DNA from: an uncultured Clostridia bacterium
GTDB lineage: Bacteria > Bacillota > Clostridia > Lachnospirales > CAG-274
Direction of reading: 5' to 3'
Assembly (NCBI GenBank): GCA_944384195.1
Contig: CALWSK010000003.1
Coordinates: 156,344-220,343 of the forward strand
DNA: 64,000 bases
Shown here piece by piece: positions 8,193-17,485 of this stretch (the first letter of the stretch is position 1; each line of letters opens with the position of its first letter). A program made the translations under genes and the position numbers. Under the pieces are notes generated by a model that had not been told where the DNA came from, did no database searches, and saw nothing but the letters and a program-made list of their open reading frames with translations.

Positions 8193-10821
8193 ACCAACTT
8201 TCACCTTCATTTATATCTATTAGCATTTTAACAGAAAACTCAACTGCATTTTCCATCTCATCTTTTAATATTTTTTCTATCTTATCTTTTTCGTCCTTAT
8301 AAGTTTCTATAAGAAGTTCATCGTGTACTTGCAAAATAAGTCTAGATTTTAACTTTTCATCTTTTATACGATTATACACCTTAACCATAGCTATTTTTAT
8401 TATATCAGCAGCTGTTCCTTGTATAGAAGTATTCATAGCCACTCTTTCGCCATTGCTTCTTTGCATAAAATTAGATGAATTTATCTCAGGTATATTCCTT
8501 AATCTATTAAATACAGTCTTTGTATATCCTGTCTTTTTAGTATCTTCTACAGTTTTATCTAAAAATATTTTTATACTAGGATATTTAGAAAAATATTGCT
8601 CTATATATTCTTCTGCTTGCTTTTTGCTTATACCTAAATCATTAGCTAGAGAAAATGCTTGTTTTCCATATATAAGTCCAAAATTTATAGTCTTAGCAAC
8701 GCTTCTTTCAAAAGAAGTTATTTCTTCTATAGGCTTTTTAAATATATTACTAGCAGTAGTTTTATGAATATCTTCTCCATTATTAAAAGCTTTTATAAGA
8801 TTTTCATCTTGCGATAAGTGGGCAAGCACTCTAAGTTCTATTTGAGAATAATCTGCATCTACAAAAATATAATCTCTTTCTGGTATAAATACCTTTCTAA
8901 GCTTATGTCCAAGCTCAACTTTTATAGGTATATTTTGAAGATTTGGCTCTGTACTGCTTATTCTTCCTGTAGCAGTTGCTGTTTGATTAAAGTTTGAATA
9001 TATCCTACTAGTTTGTTCATCTAAAACTGATAAAAGGCCATCAGCATAAGTACTTTTTAGCTTAGCATAAGTTCTATATAACAATACCCTAGGTATAATA
9101 TCATGTTTATCTATAAGCTTTTCTAAAACGTCTGCCGATGTAGAAAATCCTTTTCTAGTCTTCTTACTTCCCTTTAAGCCAAGCTTTTCAAATAATATTT
9201 CACCAAGTTGAACTGGCGAATTTATATTAAATTCCTCTCCTGCTAACTCATATATCTCCTGTGTTAAAACAGATATATTTTCTTCTAGCTCTTTTTGATA
9301 TTCTATAAGTTTATCTTTACAAACTTTTATCCCCATAATTTCCATATTAGCTAAAACTCTTATAAGAGGCATTTCTATATCATAAAATAGCTCCTGCTGA
9401 TTATTATCTTCTATTTTATTTTTCATTATAGGATAACTCATATAAGCAACATAGCTATGCCTTGCACAAAATGGTAACCATTTTTCCTTGTCTATATCAT
9501 ATATAAACTTCTTAGATTTTAATCTTCCTAAAAGGTCTTCTTTATCTTCATATTCTTTATCTAAAAATTCATCTGCTATATGATTATACTGATATTTATT
9601 TTTTGTAGGGTTTAATATATAAGCCCCTATCATAACATCAAATAAAATATTTTTTAGCTCTATAGCATTTTTTGCAAGATATACTATATCAGTTTTGGCA
9701 TCTATAGTTATTTTAGGAAAAGAGCTTTCAAAAAATGATTTAAAAATATCTAATATTTCATTTTCTTCTAGTTTTATATAAGTTCCTAAGTCTTGCTTAT
9801 GAGTAAACCCAAGACCTATTAGCTTTTTATCATCATATATAAGCTTATAAGCTATAGGTTCATCTTTATCTAATGCATCTAGCATATTAAGATATTCTTT
9901 TGCCTTATTATAATCTTCTATAAGCTTAAAATCTATATTTTCTTCTTGCTTTTGTATTTTAAATTTAGATAATATAGTTTTTAATTCATACTTTTTGCAC
10001 TGCTCTCTAAATTTTTCATTAAATATATTATCTATCTTTTGAAGTTTAAATTCTATATCAACATTGCTATCTATAGTTACTAAATATTTGCTAAGAATAG
10101 CTTGCTTTTCATATGCTATAAGATTTTCTCCGGCCTTTTTAGGTTTTATCTCACTAGCATTTTTTATAGCATTTTCTACTGTTTTATATTCTGATATAAT
10201 CTTTATAGCAGTTTTTTCTCCTATAGAAGGAACCCCTGGTATATTATCAGATGCATCGCCCATAAGAGCTTTAACTTCTATAAATTCTTCCGGACTAACT
10301 CCATATTTTTCTAATACATCTTTAGCAAAATAGTCTTCTACTTCTGTTTTTCCACCCTTTGTCTTAGGTATTTTTATTTTTATATTATCGCTAGCCATTT
10401 GCAAAAGGTCCCTATCTCCACTTACTATAATAGGCATAATCCCTTTCTCTTCTGCTTTTTTAGCTATAGTAGCTAATAAATCATCTGCTTCAAAACCTTC
10501 TTTTTCATATATAACTATATCCATAGAATTTAATATATCTTTTATATAAGGAATTTGTTCTTTAAATTCTTCCGGAGATTTTTTTCTATTTCCCTTATAT
10601 TCACTATACTCAAGATGCCTAAAAGTTGGTTTTGATAAATCAAAACTAACTCCTATATAATCTGGGTTTTCTTCATCTATAAGCTTAAATAATATATTTA
10701 AAAATCCATATATGGCATTTGTATGTTGTCCATTTTTGTTTGTAAGCAAAGGTATAGCATAAAAAGCTCTGTTCATTATGCTATGTCCATCTATAAGCAT
10801 CAATTTTTCCATATCTATCAA
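8179..10821 (-). CDS. polA: DNA polymerase I
   Basis: Family A polymerase for Okazaki fragment processing and repair, 880 residues. Order: 5'-3' exonuclease/flap domain (1 to about 290, with YKGNRKKSPEEF and EADDLLATIA), a vestigial 3'-5' exonuclease domain (about 310-480), and the polymerase domain with motif A DADYSQIELR (655-664), motif B RSVAKTINFGLIYG and motif C LQVHDELL (about 831). The proofreading domain reads IAYKLIYDDKKLIG where active enzymes carry an Asp-x-Glu metal pair, so it is very probably inactive, as in Bacillus PolI. It is followed directly by coaE. Confidence 0.97.
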   Translation of the reverse strand: MIDMEKLMLIDGHSIMNRAFYAIPLLTNKNGQHTNAIYGFLNILFKLIDEENPDYIGVSFDLSKPTFRHLEYSEYKGNRKKSPEEFKEQIPYIKDILNSMDIVIYEKEGFEADDLLATIAKKAEEKGIMPIIVSGDRDLLQMASDNIKIKIPKTKGGKTEVEDYFAKDVLEKYGVSPEEFIEVKALMGDASDNIPGVPSIGEKTAIKIISEYKTVENAIKNASEIKPKKAGENLIAYEKQAILSKYLVTIDSNVDIEFKLQKIDNIFNEKFREQCKKYELKTILSKFKIQKQEENIDFKLIEDYNKAKEYLNMLDALDKDEPIAYKLIYDDKKLIGLGFTHKQDLGTYIKLEENEILDIFKSFFESSFPKITIDAKTDIVYLAKNAIELKNILFDVMIGAYILNPTKNKYQYNHIADEFLDKEYEDKEDLLGRLKSKKFIYDIDKEKWLPFCARHSYVAYMSYPIMKNKIEDNNQQELFYDIEMPLIRVLANMEIMGIKVCKDKLIEYQKELEENISVLTQEIYELAGEEFNINSPVQLGEILFEKLGLKGSKKTRKGFSTSADVLEKLIDKHDIIPRVLLYRTYAKLKSTYADGLLSVLDEQTSRIYSNFNQTATATGRISSTEPNLQNIPIKVELGHKLRKVFIPERDYIFVDADYSQIELRVLAHLSQDENLIKAFNNGEDIHKTTASNIFKKPIEEITSFERSVAKTINFGLIYGKQAFSLANDLGISKKQAEEYIEQYFSKYPSIKIFLDKTVEDTKKTGYTKTVFNRLRNIPEINSSNFMQRSNGERVAMNTSIQGTAADIIKIAMVKVYNRIKDEKLKSRLILQVHDELLIETYKDEKDKIEKILKDEMENAVEFSVKMLIDINEGESWYDTK

Positions 10822-10826
10822 CCTTT

Positions 10827-11849
10827 CTAAAAACTATCTGCCATATCAAAAAGAAGCCTTTTAGTAGTTTCTATATCTATACAACCATCTGTTATAGATT
10901 TACCAAAAACTTTACCACTAGTGTCAAAGCCCTCTTCTATATAACTTTCTATCATAAATCCTTTTATTATATTTCTTAAATTTTCGTCTTTTTTAATACT
11001 GTCTATCACTTCTTTTATAATATATGGTTGTCTTTTAAAATCTTTAGCAGAATTAGAATGATTGGCATCTACAATTATAGCCTTATTGTGCGCCTCTATA
11101 TTTCCATATTCTTTTGCTATATTTAAAAGTGTTTCATATTTATAATTTGGTATATGATTATTTTTATAAAAAGCTCCTCTTAATATAGCATGAGAATAGC
11201 TATTTCCTGTAGTATCAACTTCATATCCATCATATATAAAATTATGTTTATGCTGGGCAGATTTTATACCATTTAACATAACGCTTATATCCCCACTCAT
11301 AGGATTTTTAAATCCTACACAGCAGTCTAACCCACTTGCTAAAATTCTATGTTGTTGATCTTCTACACTTCTTGCCCCTATAGCAACATAGCTTAACAAA
11401 TCATCAAAATAAGGACAAATAAATGTATAAAGCATCTCATCTGCTATTCCAAATCCATAATCTTTTATTATCTTAATGTTTAGCTCTCTTGTATTTTGTA
11501 TTCCCTCTAACATAGAAGGATTAGCCTCTAGCCCCATCTGATGTATATACCCTTTATAGCCTTGTCCTGTTGTTCTTGGTTTGCTAGAATATATCCTAGG
11601 GACTATAAAAAGCTTTTCTTCTATCTTCTCTTTTATTTTATAAAGCTTTTCTAAATAACATAATATAGCCTTTTCGCTATCTATAGAACAAGGCCCTATA
11701 ATAACTAACTTTCTATCATCTGTTCCATTTAATATATTTTTTATAGCATTATCATTGGTTTGTTTTATTTTTTTAAGGCTATCATCTAAAGGATATTTTT
11801 CTTTTAACTCCCAAGATAATAGCATCTTATGTTTTTTTTCAAAGCTCAT
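10827..11849 (-). CDS. aroF: 3-deoxy-7-phosphoheptulonate (DAHP) synthase, type I
   Basis: First step of the shikimate pathway: phosphoenolpyruvate plus erythrose 4-phosphate. The 340-residue length and the signatures IIGPCSIDSEKA, SSKPRTTGQGYKG, GFKNPMSGDI, DANHSNSAKDF and GFMIESYIEEG match the AroF/AroG/AroH type rather than the shorter type fused to chorismate mutase. Which aromatic amino acid inhibits it cannot be read by eye, so the symbol is approximate. It lies in one operon with the cyclo-ligase gene upstream (11 bases) and polA downstream (5 bases). The other shikimate gene in the window, aroE, is 21 kb away. Confidence 0.9.
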   Translation of the reverse strand: MSFEKKHKMLLSWELKEKYPLDDSLKKIKQTNDNAIKNILNGTDDRKLVIIGPCSIDSEKAILCYLEKLYKIKEKIEEKLFIVPRIYSSKPRTTGQGYKGYIHQMGLEANPSMLEGIQNTRELNIKIIKDYGFGIADEMLYTFICPYFDDLLSYVAIGARSVEDQQHRILASGLDCCVGFKNPMSGDISVMLNGIKSAQHKHNFIYDGYEVDTTGNSYSHAILRGAFYKNNHIPNYKYETLLNIAKEYGNIEAHNKAIIVDANHSNSAKDFKRQPYIIKEVIDSIKKDENLRNIIKGFMIESYIEEGFDTSGKVFGKSITDGCIDIETTKRLLFDMADSF

Positions 11850-11860
11850 AATATTCCTTT

Positions 11861-12409
11861 CTATTTGTATATATTTTGTTCTGTTATAACTGTATCAACT
11901 TTCTTATCAAAATTTTCTGGTTCAAAATTTATAATAAACTTATTAATACAAAGCCCAATACTAGCCATATATATATTATTATCTAAAAAATAATCATAAT
12001 ATCCTCCGCCATATCCTATACGATATCCATCTTTAGTATAGGCTAAAGCTGGAACTATTATAAGTGTAGAATCGTCGCTTTGCTTTTCTATGTCAGTTTT
12101 AGGCTCTTTTATACCAAATTTATTTCTATAAAATGTTTCTACAAGAGGTTTAAATGTCATTTGTCCTTTTTTTTGTTTTAATACTGGAACAAAAATTTGT
12201 TTTTTATCTTTCTTAGCTATATCTATTATATATTTGGTATCTACTTCTTTACCAAAACTAAGATAAATAAATATATTCTTTGCCTTTTTATATTCGGTGG
12301 TTTTTAAAAGTTTTTCTGATATATCTTTGCTATATTTTTCTAATTCAAAATTAGATAAATTTTCTCTTAATTTTAAGCAATTTTGCCTTATCTGTTTTTT
12401 AGAAAGCAT
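11861..12409 (-). CDS. 5-formyltetrahydrofolate cyclo-ligase
   Basis: Converts 5-formyl-THF to 5,10-methenyl-THF with ATP, clearing an inhibitory folate form. At 182 residues it is the normal length. The N-terminal KKQIRQNCLKLRENLS and the key VPALAYTKDGYRIGYGGGYY block (ATP and folate binding) are diagnostic. It is the first gene of the long leftward cluster and is preceded by a good promoter at 12453-12481 and the Shine-Dalgarno GGAAAGGTGGG. In an organism with fhs (27050) it fits a one-carbon folate economy. Confidence 0.93.
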   Translation of the reverse strand: MLSKKQIRQNCLKLRENLSNFELEKYSKDISEKLLKTTEYKKAKNIFIYLSFGKEVDTKYIIDIAKKDKKQIFVPVLKQKKGQMTFKPLVETFYRNKFGIKEPKTDIEKQSDDSTLIIVPALAYTKDGYRIGYGGGYYDYFLDNNIYMASIGLCINKFIINFEPENFDKKVDTVITEQNIYK

Positions 12410-12452
12410 ATAAATCCCACCTTTCCTATATAAATTATAAATAATATCTTAA

Positions 12453-12481
12453 AGTTTAACAGAATAAACCTATTTTTTCAA
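12453..12481 (-). promoter_or_regulatory. Promoter of the leftward cyclo-ligase/aroF/polA cluster
   Basis: Minus strand TTGAAA (12481-12476), 17-base spacer, TAAACT (12458-12453), about 45 bases before the cyclo-ligase start. Confidence 0.7.
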
Positions 12482-12573
12482 GCTCTAATCTCTTATAAAA
12501 TATCAAAAGTTTATCCTATGTAATAAAACATATTTATATAGATTAAAATTATATTAAAATATACCTTTATGTC

Positions 12574-12602
12574 TTGAAAACCTTGTAATATTTTGATATA
12601 CT
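12574..12602 (+). promoter_or_regulatory. Promoter of the LCP / phosphodiester glycosidase pair
   Basis: TTGAAA (12574-12579), 17-base spacer, TATACT (12597-12602), with the start expected near 12609. It decides the start of the downstream gene, since a longer open frame beginning at 12593 would start inside this promoter. Confidence 0.85.
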
Positions 12603-12637
12603 TTATAAGATTAAATCTTGTTTTAGGAGTTTATACT

Positions 12638-13696
12638 ATGAATAATTTTGATAAAAAACACAAGAAAAAATTTTTAACTATATTTTTTAGTATATTAGGT
12701 GTTTTTTTTACTTTAGTTGCTATTGTATTTTTTAGCTATAAATTTTTTATACAAAAGCCTGCATATGACCCTAATTTACAAAAAGATTCTACCTTAGTCG
12801 AAAATGAAATATCAAATAAAAATCCGCAAAAAGAAAAAGGTATATTCACTCCACCTGTAAGGACAAACATACTTATAGTTGGCGTTGACAAAGCCGAAGC
12901 TCTTACAGATGTTATGATGATTGCAAGTTTTATAAGTACTACTGGAGAAGTAAACCTTATCTCTTTACCTAGAGATACTTATATAAAATATGAAGGACAA
13001 AAACTAAAAGAGCTTAGAAAAATAAATAGCTCTGCTCCTAACCATATGAAAGCAAATTCTGTTTATGCTTATGGAAAAAAAGAAGGCATACAGCTTTTAG
13101 AATCTACCATAGAAGATATGTTAGGAATAAAAATAGATTATTATGTAAAAGTAGATTTAAAAGCTTTTAAAAATATAGTTGATGCCGTTGGTGGTATATA
13201 TTTTGATGTCCCTAAAGGAGGACTTAAATATAGCGACCCAACACAAGATTTATATATAAATTTAAAGGAAGGAAGACAACTGTTAAATGGAGAAGATGCC
13301 GAAGGGCTTGTTCGTTTTAGAAAAGGTTATGTAAGACAAGACCTACAACGTGTAGAAGTACAACAACAGTTTATAAAAGAATTTATAACGCAAGTACTAG
13401 ATAAGGAAACTCTTATGAACAACCTAGGAGGTATAGCTCTTAATCTTATTAAATATGTAGATACAGACTTTGGCATAACAGACTTACCTAAATATATAAA
13501 TTTAATTCCTACAATTAATCCAAACAACATAAAAACTGCTACTCTTCCAGGTTCTCCAACAACAATAGACGGACTTTCTTATTATCTTTTAGATATGGAA
13601 GAGAGTAAAAAAATAATAGATGAGTTTTTCTATGGCAATACAGACCCAGATGCTAAACCTAACTTAGAAACTCAAACGGAAACTACATCTAATTAG
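12638..13696 (+). CDS. LytR-CpsA-Psr (LCP) family glycopolymer transferase
   Basis: LCP proteins attach phosphate-linked glycopolymers, such as teichoic acid or capsule, to peptidoglycan on the outer face of the membrane. The ATG at 12638 has AGGAG 9 bases upstream and gives 352 residues. A basic N-terminus and one membrane span (about residues 11-33) precede the LCP domain. That domain shows NILIVGVDKAEALTDVMM and NLISLPRDTYI (lipid-phosphate pocket arginine and aspartate), and RFRKGYVRQDLQRVEVQQQF where the family has R.R..D..R..RQQ. It forms an operon with the secreted glycosidase 10 bases downstream. Confidence 0.92.
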   Translation: MNNFDKKHKKKFLTIFFSILGVFFTLVAIVFFSYKFFIQKPAYDPNLQKDSTLVENEISNKNPQKEKGIFTPPVRTNILIVGVDKAEALTDVMMIASFISTTGEVNLISLPRDTYIKYEGQKLKELRKINSSAPNHMKANSVYAYGKKEGIQLLESTIEDMLGIKIDYYVKVDLKAFKNIVDAVGGIYFDVPKGGLKYSDPTQDLYINLKEGRQLLNGEDAEGLVRFRKGYVRQDLQRVEVQQQFIKEFITQVLDKETLMNNLGGIALNLIKYVDTDFGITDLPKYINLIPTINPNNIKTATLPGSPTTIDGLSYYLLDMEESKKIIDEFFYGNTDPDAKPNLETQTETTSN

Positions 13697-13706
13697 GAGG
13701 GAAAAT

Positions 13707-16562
13707 ATGAAAAGAAAAGTTTTATCATTTGCTTTAACTCTTTGTCTTGGCTTATCTGCTTTTGCTCCAAGCTATGTTTTTGCCGATTCTAACTTACTCT
13801 ATACAGACAAAGAAACTCAAACTATCACAGATGGACTAACTTTTGAAAAAAGCGAGCGTCTTTATAAGTCTGGTTGGAAAGACGTATATGTGCTTGTAGC
13901 AGATCTTACAAACCCAAATATAAATGTAGAAATTTTATCTTCTGCTACAGAATATGGACTTAAAAAAAATGTTCAAAGTTTAGTTAGTGAAAATGGTGCT
14001 GTTGCCGGAGTTAATGCCGACTTCTTTGGCTCTGGAAATCCTGGCTCTAGTATGGGGCAAATAATAGTAGATGGTAATGTACGCGAAGCTCAAAACTATT
14101 ATAATGCTTCTAGTAATAAATATGCCGGCATATTCTTCGATAAATATGGTAATGCTTTTGTAGACTATATAAAATCTAATCTTAGACTATATAATAATAG
14201 TGTAAATCTTGATGTACAAGCTAAAAATAAAATAACAGATTTTAAAAAACCTGTTATTTTTAATAATCTAGCAATAACTAATACGTCAGATTTAGATAAA
14301 AGAAATAAAAATCTTTTTAAGGTAGTTGTAGAAAATAATGTAATTACTAAAAAAGCTGGTGCTGGAGAAGTTGTAAATGTTCCTGAAAATGGATATATAA
14401 TAGTTATGGATAAAGCTACTGCATCAGAAAAATTAGCTCTTTTTAATATAGGAGATAGTATAACATTTTCTGAAAGCTATAAATTTGTGTTTAGAGATGG
14501 TAAAGATATAAAAGATGTAGTAGAGGGTATATCTGCTGGTGGAGAAATACTAAGAAATGGTAAGCCTATATCAACTGGTATGGCAATTTCTCCAAAATCT
14601 AGAAATCCTAGAACTGCCGTTGGAACAAATAAAGAAAAAAATAAGCTTATTCTAGTAGCAGTTGATGGTAGAGGACAAAGCATAGGAGCTACTCACGATG
14701 AAATGGCTAATATTCTCTTAGAATATGGTGCTTATGATGCTATTCATCTTGACGGCGGCGGATCTACTACTGTAGCTCTTAGAGAAGAAGGACAAAAAAA
14801 TATAAATATAGTAAATAATGTATCAGATAAAAGTCCTAGGCTTGTTCCTAATGCTATAGGAATAAAATCTAATAATCCTACTAAAGAACCTAAAACACTT
14901 CTTCTTAATGTAGAAAACAATAAAGATAAACTTGTTATAGCAAATGACACATATAAACTTAATGTATCTTGCGTTGATGAAAATAAAAATCCTGTAGATA
15001 TAGATAAGGCTAAACTAAGCTTTAGTTGTGATAATCCAAATGTTGTTATAAATGGTGAACATTTTATCTGTAATACAGCTGGAGAATATACTATAAAAGC
15101 AAGCTATGATAATATGGCATATGGTGAAATAACTATAAAAGCTTTAGAACCATATTCTTTTATAGCTCCAAGAACAGAAAAACCATCTATAGCTATAGGA
15201 GATAATACCCCTATTTATATAGATGCTAAAAATAAAGATGGATATTCTAAGGCAATAGATAGCTCTCAAATTTCATTTTCTGTAGATAATCCAGATATCG
15301 GATATATGCAAAATAATATTTTCTACGGCAAAAAAGAAGGCATAGCCAAAATAACTGCTACTTATAACAATATTAGTGCTACTATATCTATAGCAGTTGG
15401 AAATACTAAAACTTCTCTTTCTTCTTTTGAAGAAAATAGAAATCTATTTATGATGTATTTCCCTGCAGATAAAACTGTTAGCGGAGGGGCTGGCATAACT
15501 AATGCCACTTCATCGGATGGACAAAATAGTCTACTCCTTAGCTATAAATTTAAGGCAAATTCTCCTAGTTCACAAGCTAGCTATGTTTGTTTTGAAAAAC
15601 AACCTCTTATATTTAGCGGAAAACCTACTTCTATACAAATGGATGTAAAAGGAGATAATAGCCACAATATGCTAAAAGCAGTAATAAAAGATAATAATAA
15701 TAAAGAATATATCTTACCTGTTATAGCTGATATTAACTCTACAGAGTGGAGCGTTGCTTCATTTAATGTGCCTAGCGGTGTGGCTTATCCTATAAGACTT
15801 GATAAACTATATGTTGGGACAAATGCTACTACAAATGAAGAAAGTGGCACTATATATATAGATAATATAAATGGTATGGTACAAAGAAATGATGGTGGAA
15901 CTGTAGAAAATGGTTATAACGACTACTTAAAAGCAGACCTATCTTCTATTCCACTACAAGAAGGAGAAGAAGATATAAATGTATTTGGACAAACTGCATC
16001 TTTACCTTATCAAAATTCTAAACAAATATTACAAGATGCCGTAAATAAAATGAGCCAAAACGCTAGAGCATTAGTTTTTGCTGGTAGTACTAACCTTGAA
16101 GGAATAAATACAAATGTTACTACTGTTAGCTGGAATAATAAATATAACACAACAAATACTAATAATCTTTCTATCATAAGCCTTGCTACAAAAAGTGGTG
16201 TTATGAGAACAGAAAGCCCTGACCAATGGAGATGGCTACAAAGTTATCTTGAAAATCAAAGCAAAAATAATATCCTAATAACTATGGATAAGGATATTTG
16301 GAGCAAAGAAAATGGACTTAAAGGTAGCAGAGAAAACGAACTTCTTCATAAGATATTAAAAGAGTTTGTAGAAAAAACTGGAAAAAATGTAATTGTAGTT
16401 TCTGCCGTATCTAACAATACAAGTGTAAATGTAAAAGATGGTATTAGATATATAACTTTAAATGGTCTATCTAGCTCTAGTAATGATAAAACAAGCTATA
16501 AATTTCTTAAAATACGTGCAAATCAAAATGATTTAAAATATGATATAATAAACGTATACTAA
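13707..16562 (+). CDS. Secreted multidomain phosphodiester glycosidase (NAGPA domain)
   Basis: A 951-residue exported protein: signal peptide 1-26 (cut after YVFA), then a NAGPA-type phosphodiester glycosidase domain (about 60-390) with GVNADFFGSG and the HLDGGGSTT signature. Next come two immunoglobulin-like segments (about 395-570), a beta-sandwich resembling a carbohydrate-binding module (about 575-735), and a C-terminal domain (about 755-951) reminiscent of metallophosphatases. The family removes sugars from phosphodiester links. Beside an LCP protein it probably trims or remodels wall glycopolymers (inference). It has a strong ribosome binding site AGGAGGG and a clean terminator. Confidence 0.85.
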   Translation: MKRKVLSFALTLCLGLSAFAPSYVFADSNLLYTDKETQTITDGLTFEKSERLYKSGWKDVYVLVADLTNPNINVEILSSATEYGLKKNVQSLVSENGAVAGVNADFFGSGNPGSSMGQIIVDGNVREAQNYYNASSNKYAGIFFDKYGNAFVDYIKSNLRLYNNSVNLDVQAKNKITDFKKPVIFNNLAITNTSDLDKRNKNLFKVVVENNVITKKAGAGEVVNVPENGYIIVMDKATASEKLALFNIGDSITFSESYKFVFRDGKDIKDVVEGISAGGEILRNGKPISTGMAISPKSRNPRTAVGTNKEKNKLILVAVDGRGQSIGATHDEMANILLEYGAYDAIHLDGGGSTTVALREEGQKNINIVNNVSDKSPRLVPNAIGIKSNNPTKEPKTLLLNVENNKDKLVIANDTYKLNVSCVDENKNPVDIDKAKLSFSCDNPNVVINGEHFICNTAGEYTIKASYDNMAYGEITIKALEPYSFIAPRTEKPSIAIGDNTPIYIDAKNKDGYSKAIDSSQISFSVDNPDIGYMQNNIFYGKKEGIAKITATYNNISATISIAVGNTKTSLSSFEENRNLFMMYFPADKTVSGGAGITNATSSDGQNSLLLSYKFKANSPSSQASYVCFEKQPLIFSGKPTSIQMDVKGDNSHNMLKAVIKDNNNKEYILPVIADINSTEWSVASFNVPSGVAYPIRLDKLYVGTNATTNEESGTIYIDNINGMVQRNDGGTVENGYNDYLKADLSSIPLQEGEEDINVFGQTASLPYQNSKQILQDAVNKMSQNARALVFAGSTNLEGINTNVTTVSWNNKYNTTNTNNLSIISLATKSGVMRTESPDQWRWLQSYLENQSKNNILITMDKDIWSKENGLKGSRENELLHKILKEFVEKTGKNVIVVSAVSNNTSVNVKDGIRYITLNGLSSSSNDKTSYKFLKIRANQNDLKYDIINVY

Positions 16563-16592
16563 AAAAAGGATAGATTAAATCTATCCTTTTAT
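16561..16592 (+). terminator. Terminator of the LCP/glycosidase operon
   Basis: 12-bp stem AAAAGGATAGAT (16564-16575) / ATCTATCCTTTT (16579-16590), 3-base loop, directly after the stop codon. Confidence 0.85.
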
Positions 16593-16711
16593 AATTTTTC
16601 TTTTATTTTAATTGTTTCTCCATATTATTCTGCATCATAAATTCTACAGTTTTATAATATTTTATAAGCTTTTTAATAATATGGATAACTTATATAAAAA
16701 ATATTACACAT

Positions 16712-16749
16712 AAAAAATAGCTATAAGATTAACTTATAGCTATTTTTTT
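16712..16749. terminator. Terminator of rubrerythrin, usable from both sides
   Basis: 16-bp perfect stem AAAAAATAGCTATAAG (16712-16727) / CTTATAGCTATTTTTT (16733-16748), loop ATTAA. It is U-rich on either strand. The 120 bases before it (16593-16711) hold nothing I can name. Confidence 0.85.
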
Positions 16750-16787
16750 ATTTTATTATGATTTAGATGGAAATATATAAATATTAA

Positions 16788-17333
16788 TTAACCGAAGTAT
16801 CTATTTAATAAACCTTCGAAAGCTCTACCGTGTCTAGCTTCATCTTTAGCCATTTCATGTACTGTATCATGGATAGCATCAAGATTATGTTCTTTAGCTT
16901 TTTTAGCAAGTTCAAATTTACCTGCAGTAGCACCATTTTCAGCAGCAACACGAAGTTCTAAGTTTTTCTTAGTAGAATCTGTAACTACTTCACCGATTAA
17001 TTCTGCAAATTTAGCAGCATGTTCTGCTTCTTCAAAAGCAGCTTGTTGATAGTACATACCGATTTCTGGATAACCTTCTCTATGAGCAACTCTTGACATA
17101 GCAAGGTACATACCAACTTCACAGCATTCGCCTTCAAAGTTCATTTTAAGACCTTCCATAATTTCTTCTGGACAACCTTGAGCAACACCTACAACGTGTT
17201 CTGTAGCCCAAGCTAATTTTCCTTCTTCTTGTACTTTGAATTTAGAAGCTGGAGCTTTACAAGTAGGGCAAGATTCTGGAGCCTCAGTTCCTTCATGAAC
17301 ATAACCACAAATTGTACAAACAAATTTTTTCAT
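16788..17333 (-). CDS. rbr: Reverse rubrerythrin
   Basis: A peroxide/oxygen-scavenging di-iron protein of the cytoplasm. The domain order is reversed from classical rubrerythrin: the rubredoxin centre comes first (C6, C9, C22, C25 in CTICG and CPTCK), followed by the four-helix di-iron domain with [29 protein letters not shown] and [12 protein letters not shown]. At 181 residues it matches the Clostridium acetobutylicum reverse rubrerythrins, which reduce H2O2 and O2 and are under PerR control. It is transcribed alone from a consensus promoter with a dyad at its start site, fitting high, stress-controlled expression. Confidence 0.95.
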   Translation of the reverse strand: MKKFVCTICGYVHEGTEAPESCPTCKAPASKFKVQEEGKLAWATEHVVGVAQGCPEEIMEGLKMNFEGECCEVGMYLAMSRVAHREGYPEIGMYYQQAAFEEAEHAAKFAELIGEVVTDSTKKNLELRVAAENGATAGKFELAKKAKEHNLDAIHDTVHEMAKDEARHGRAFEGLLNRYFG

Positions 17334-17401
17334 AATTAATTCCTCCTATAATATATAAATTAAATTTAAGCTAAATTTTGAATAACTCTTTTTTGTTTAA
17401 A

Positions 17402-17455
17402 AGTTATTAACTAATAACTATTATTAATTATAACAGTTTTTTTTCTAAAAGTCAA
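17402..17455 (-). promoter_or_regulatory. Rubrerythrin promoter with start-site dyad
   Basis: Minus strand TTGACT (17455-17450), 17-base spacer, TATAAT (17432-17427). An inverted repeat AGTTATTA-AC-TAATAACT covers 17402-17419, at and just after the expected start, where a repressor would block transcription. PerR is a reasonable candidate, but the sequence is not a clean PerR box. Confidence 0.8.
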
Positions 17456-17485
17456 TACCTTTTTAAAAAATTTTTAAAAAATTTT

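Noticed and set aside
12593..12637. Upstream start extending the LCP protein by 15 residues
   Set aside because: It would begin inside the -10 of a strong promoter, and the ATG at 12638 has a proper ribosome site.
16600..16711. Minus-strand frame ending KLIKYYKTVEFMMQNNMEKQLK, faintly like a Spo0E-type phosphatase
   Set aside because: No start codon or ribosome site, under 30 residues, and similarity rests on a few Lys/Tyr positions.
17427..17447. PerR box in the rubrerythrin promoter (TTATAATTAATAATA)
   Set aside because: Only the left half fits the TTATAAT-N-ATTATAA consensus; the right half matches 4 of 7 positions.
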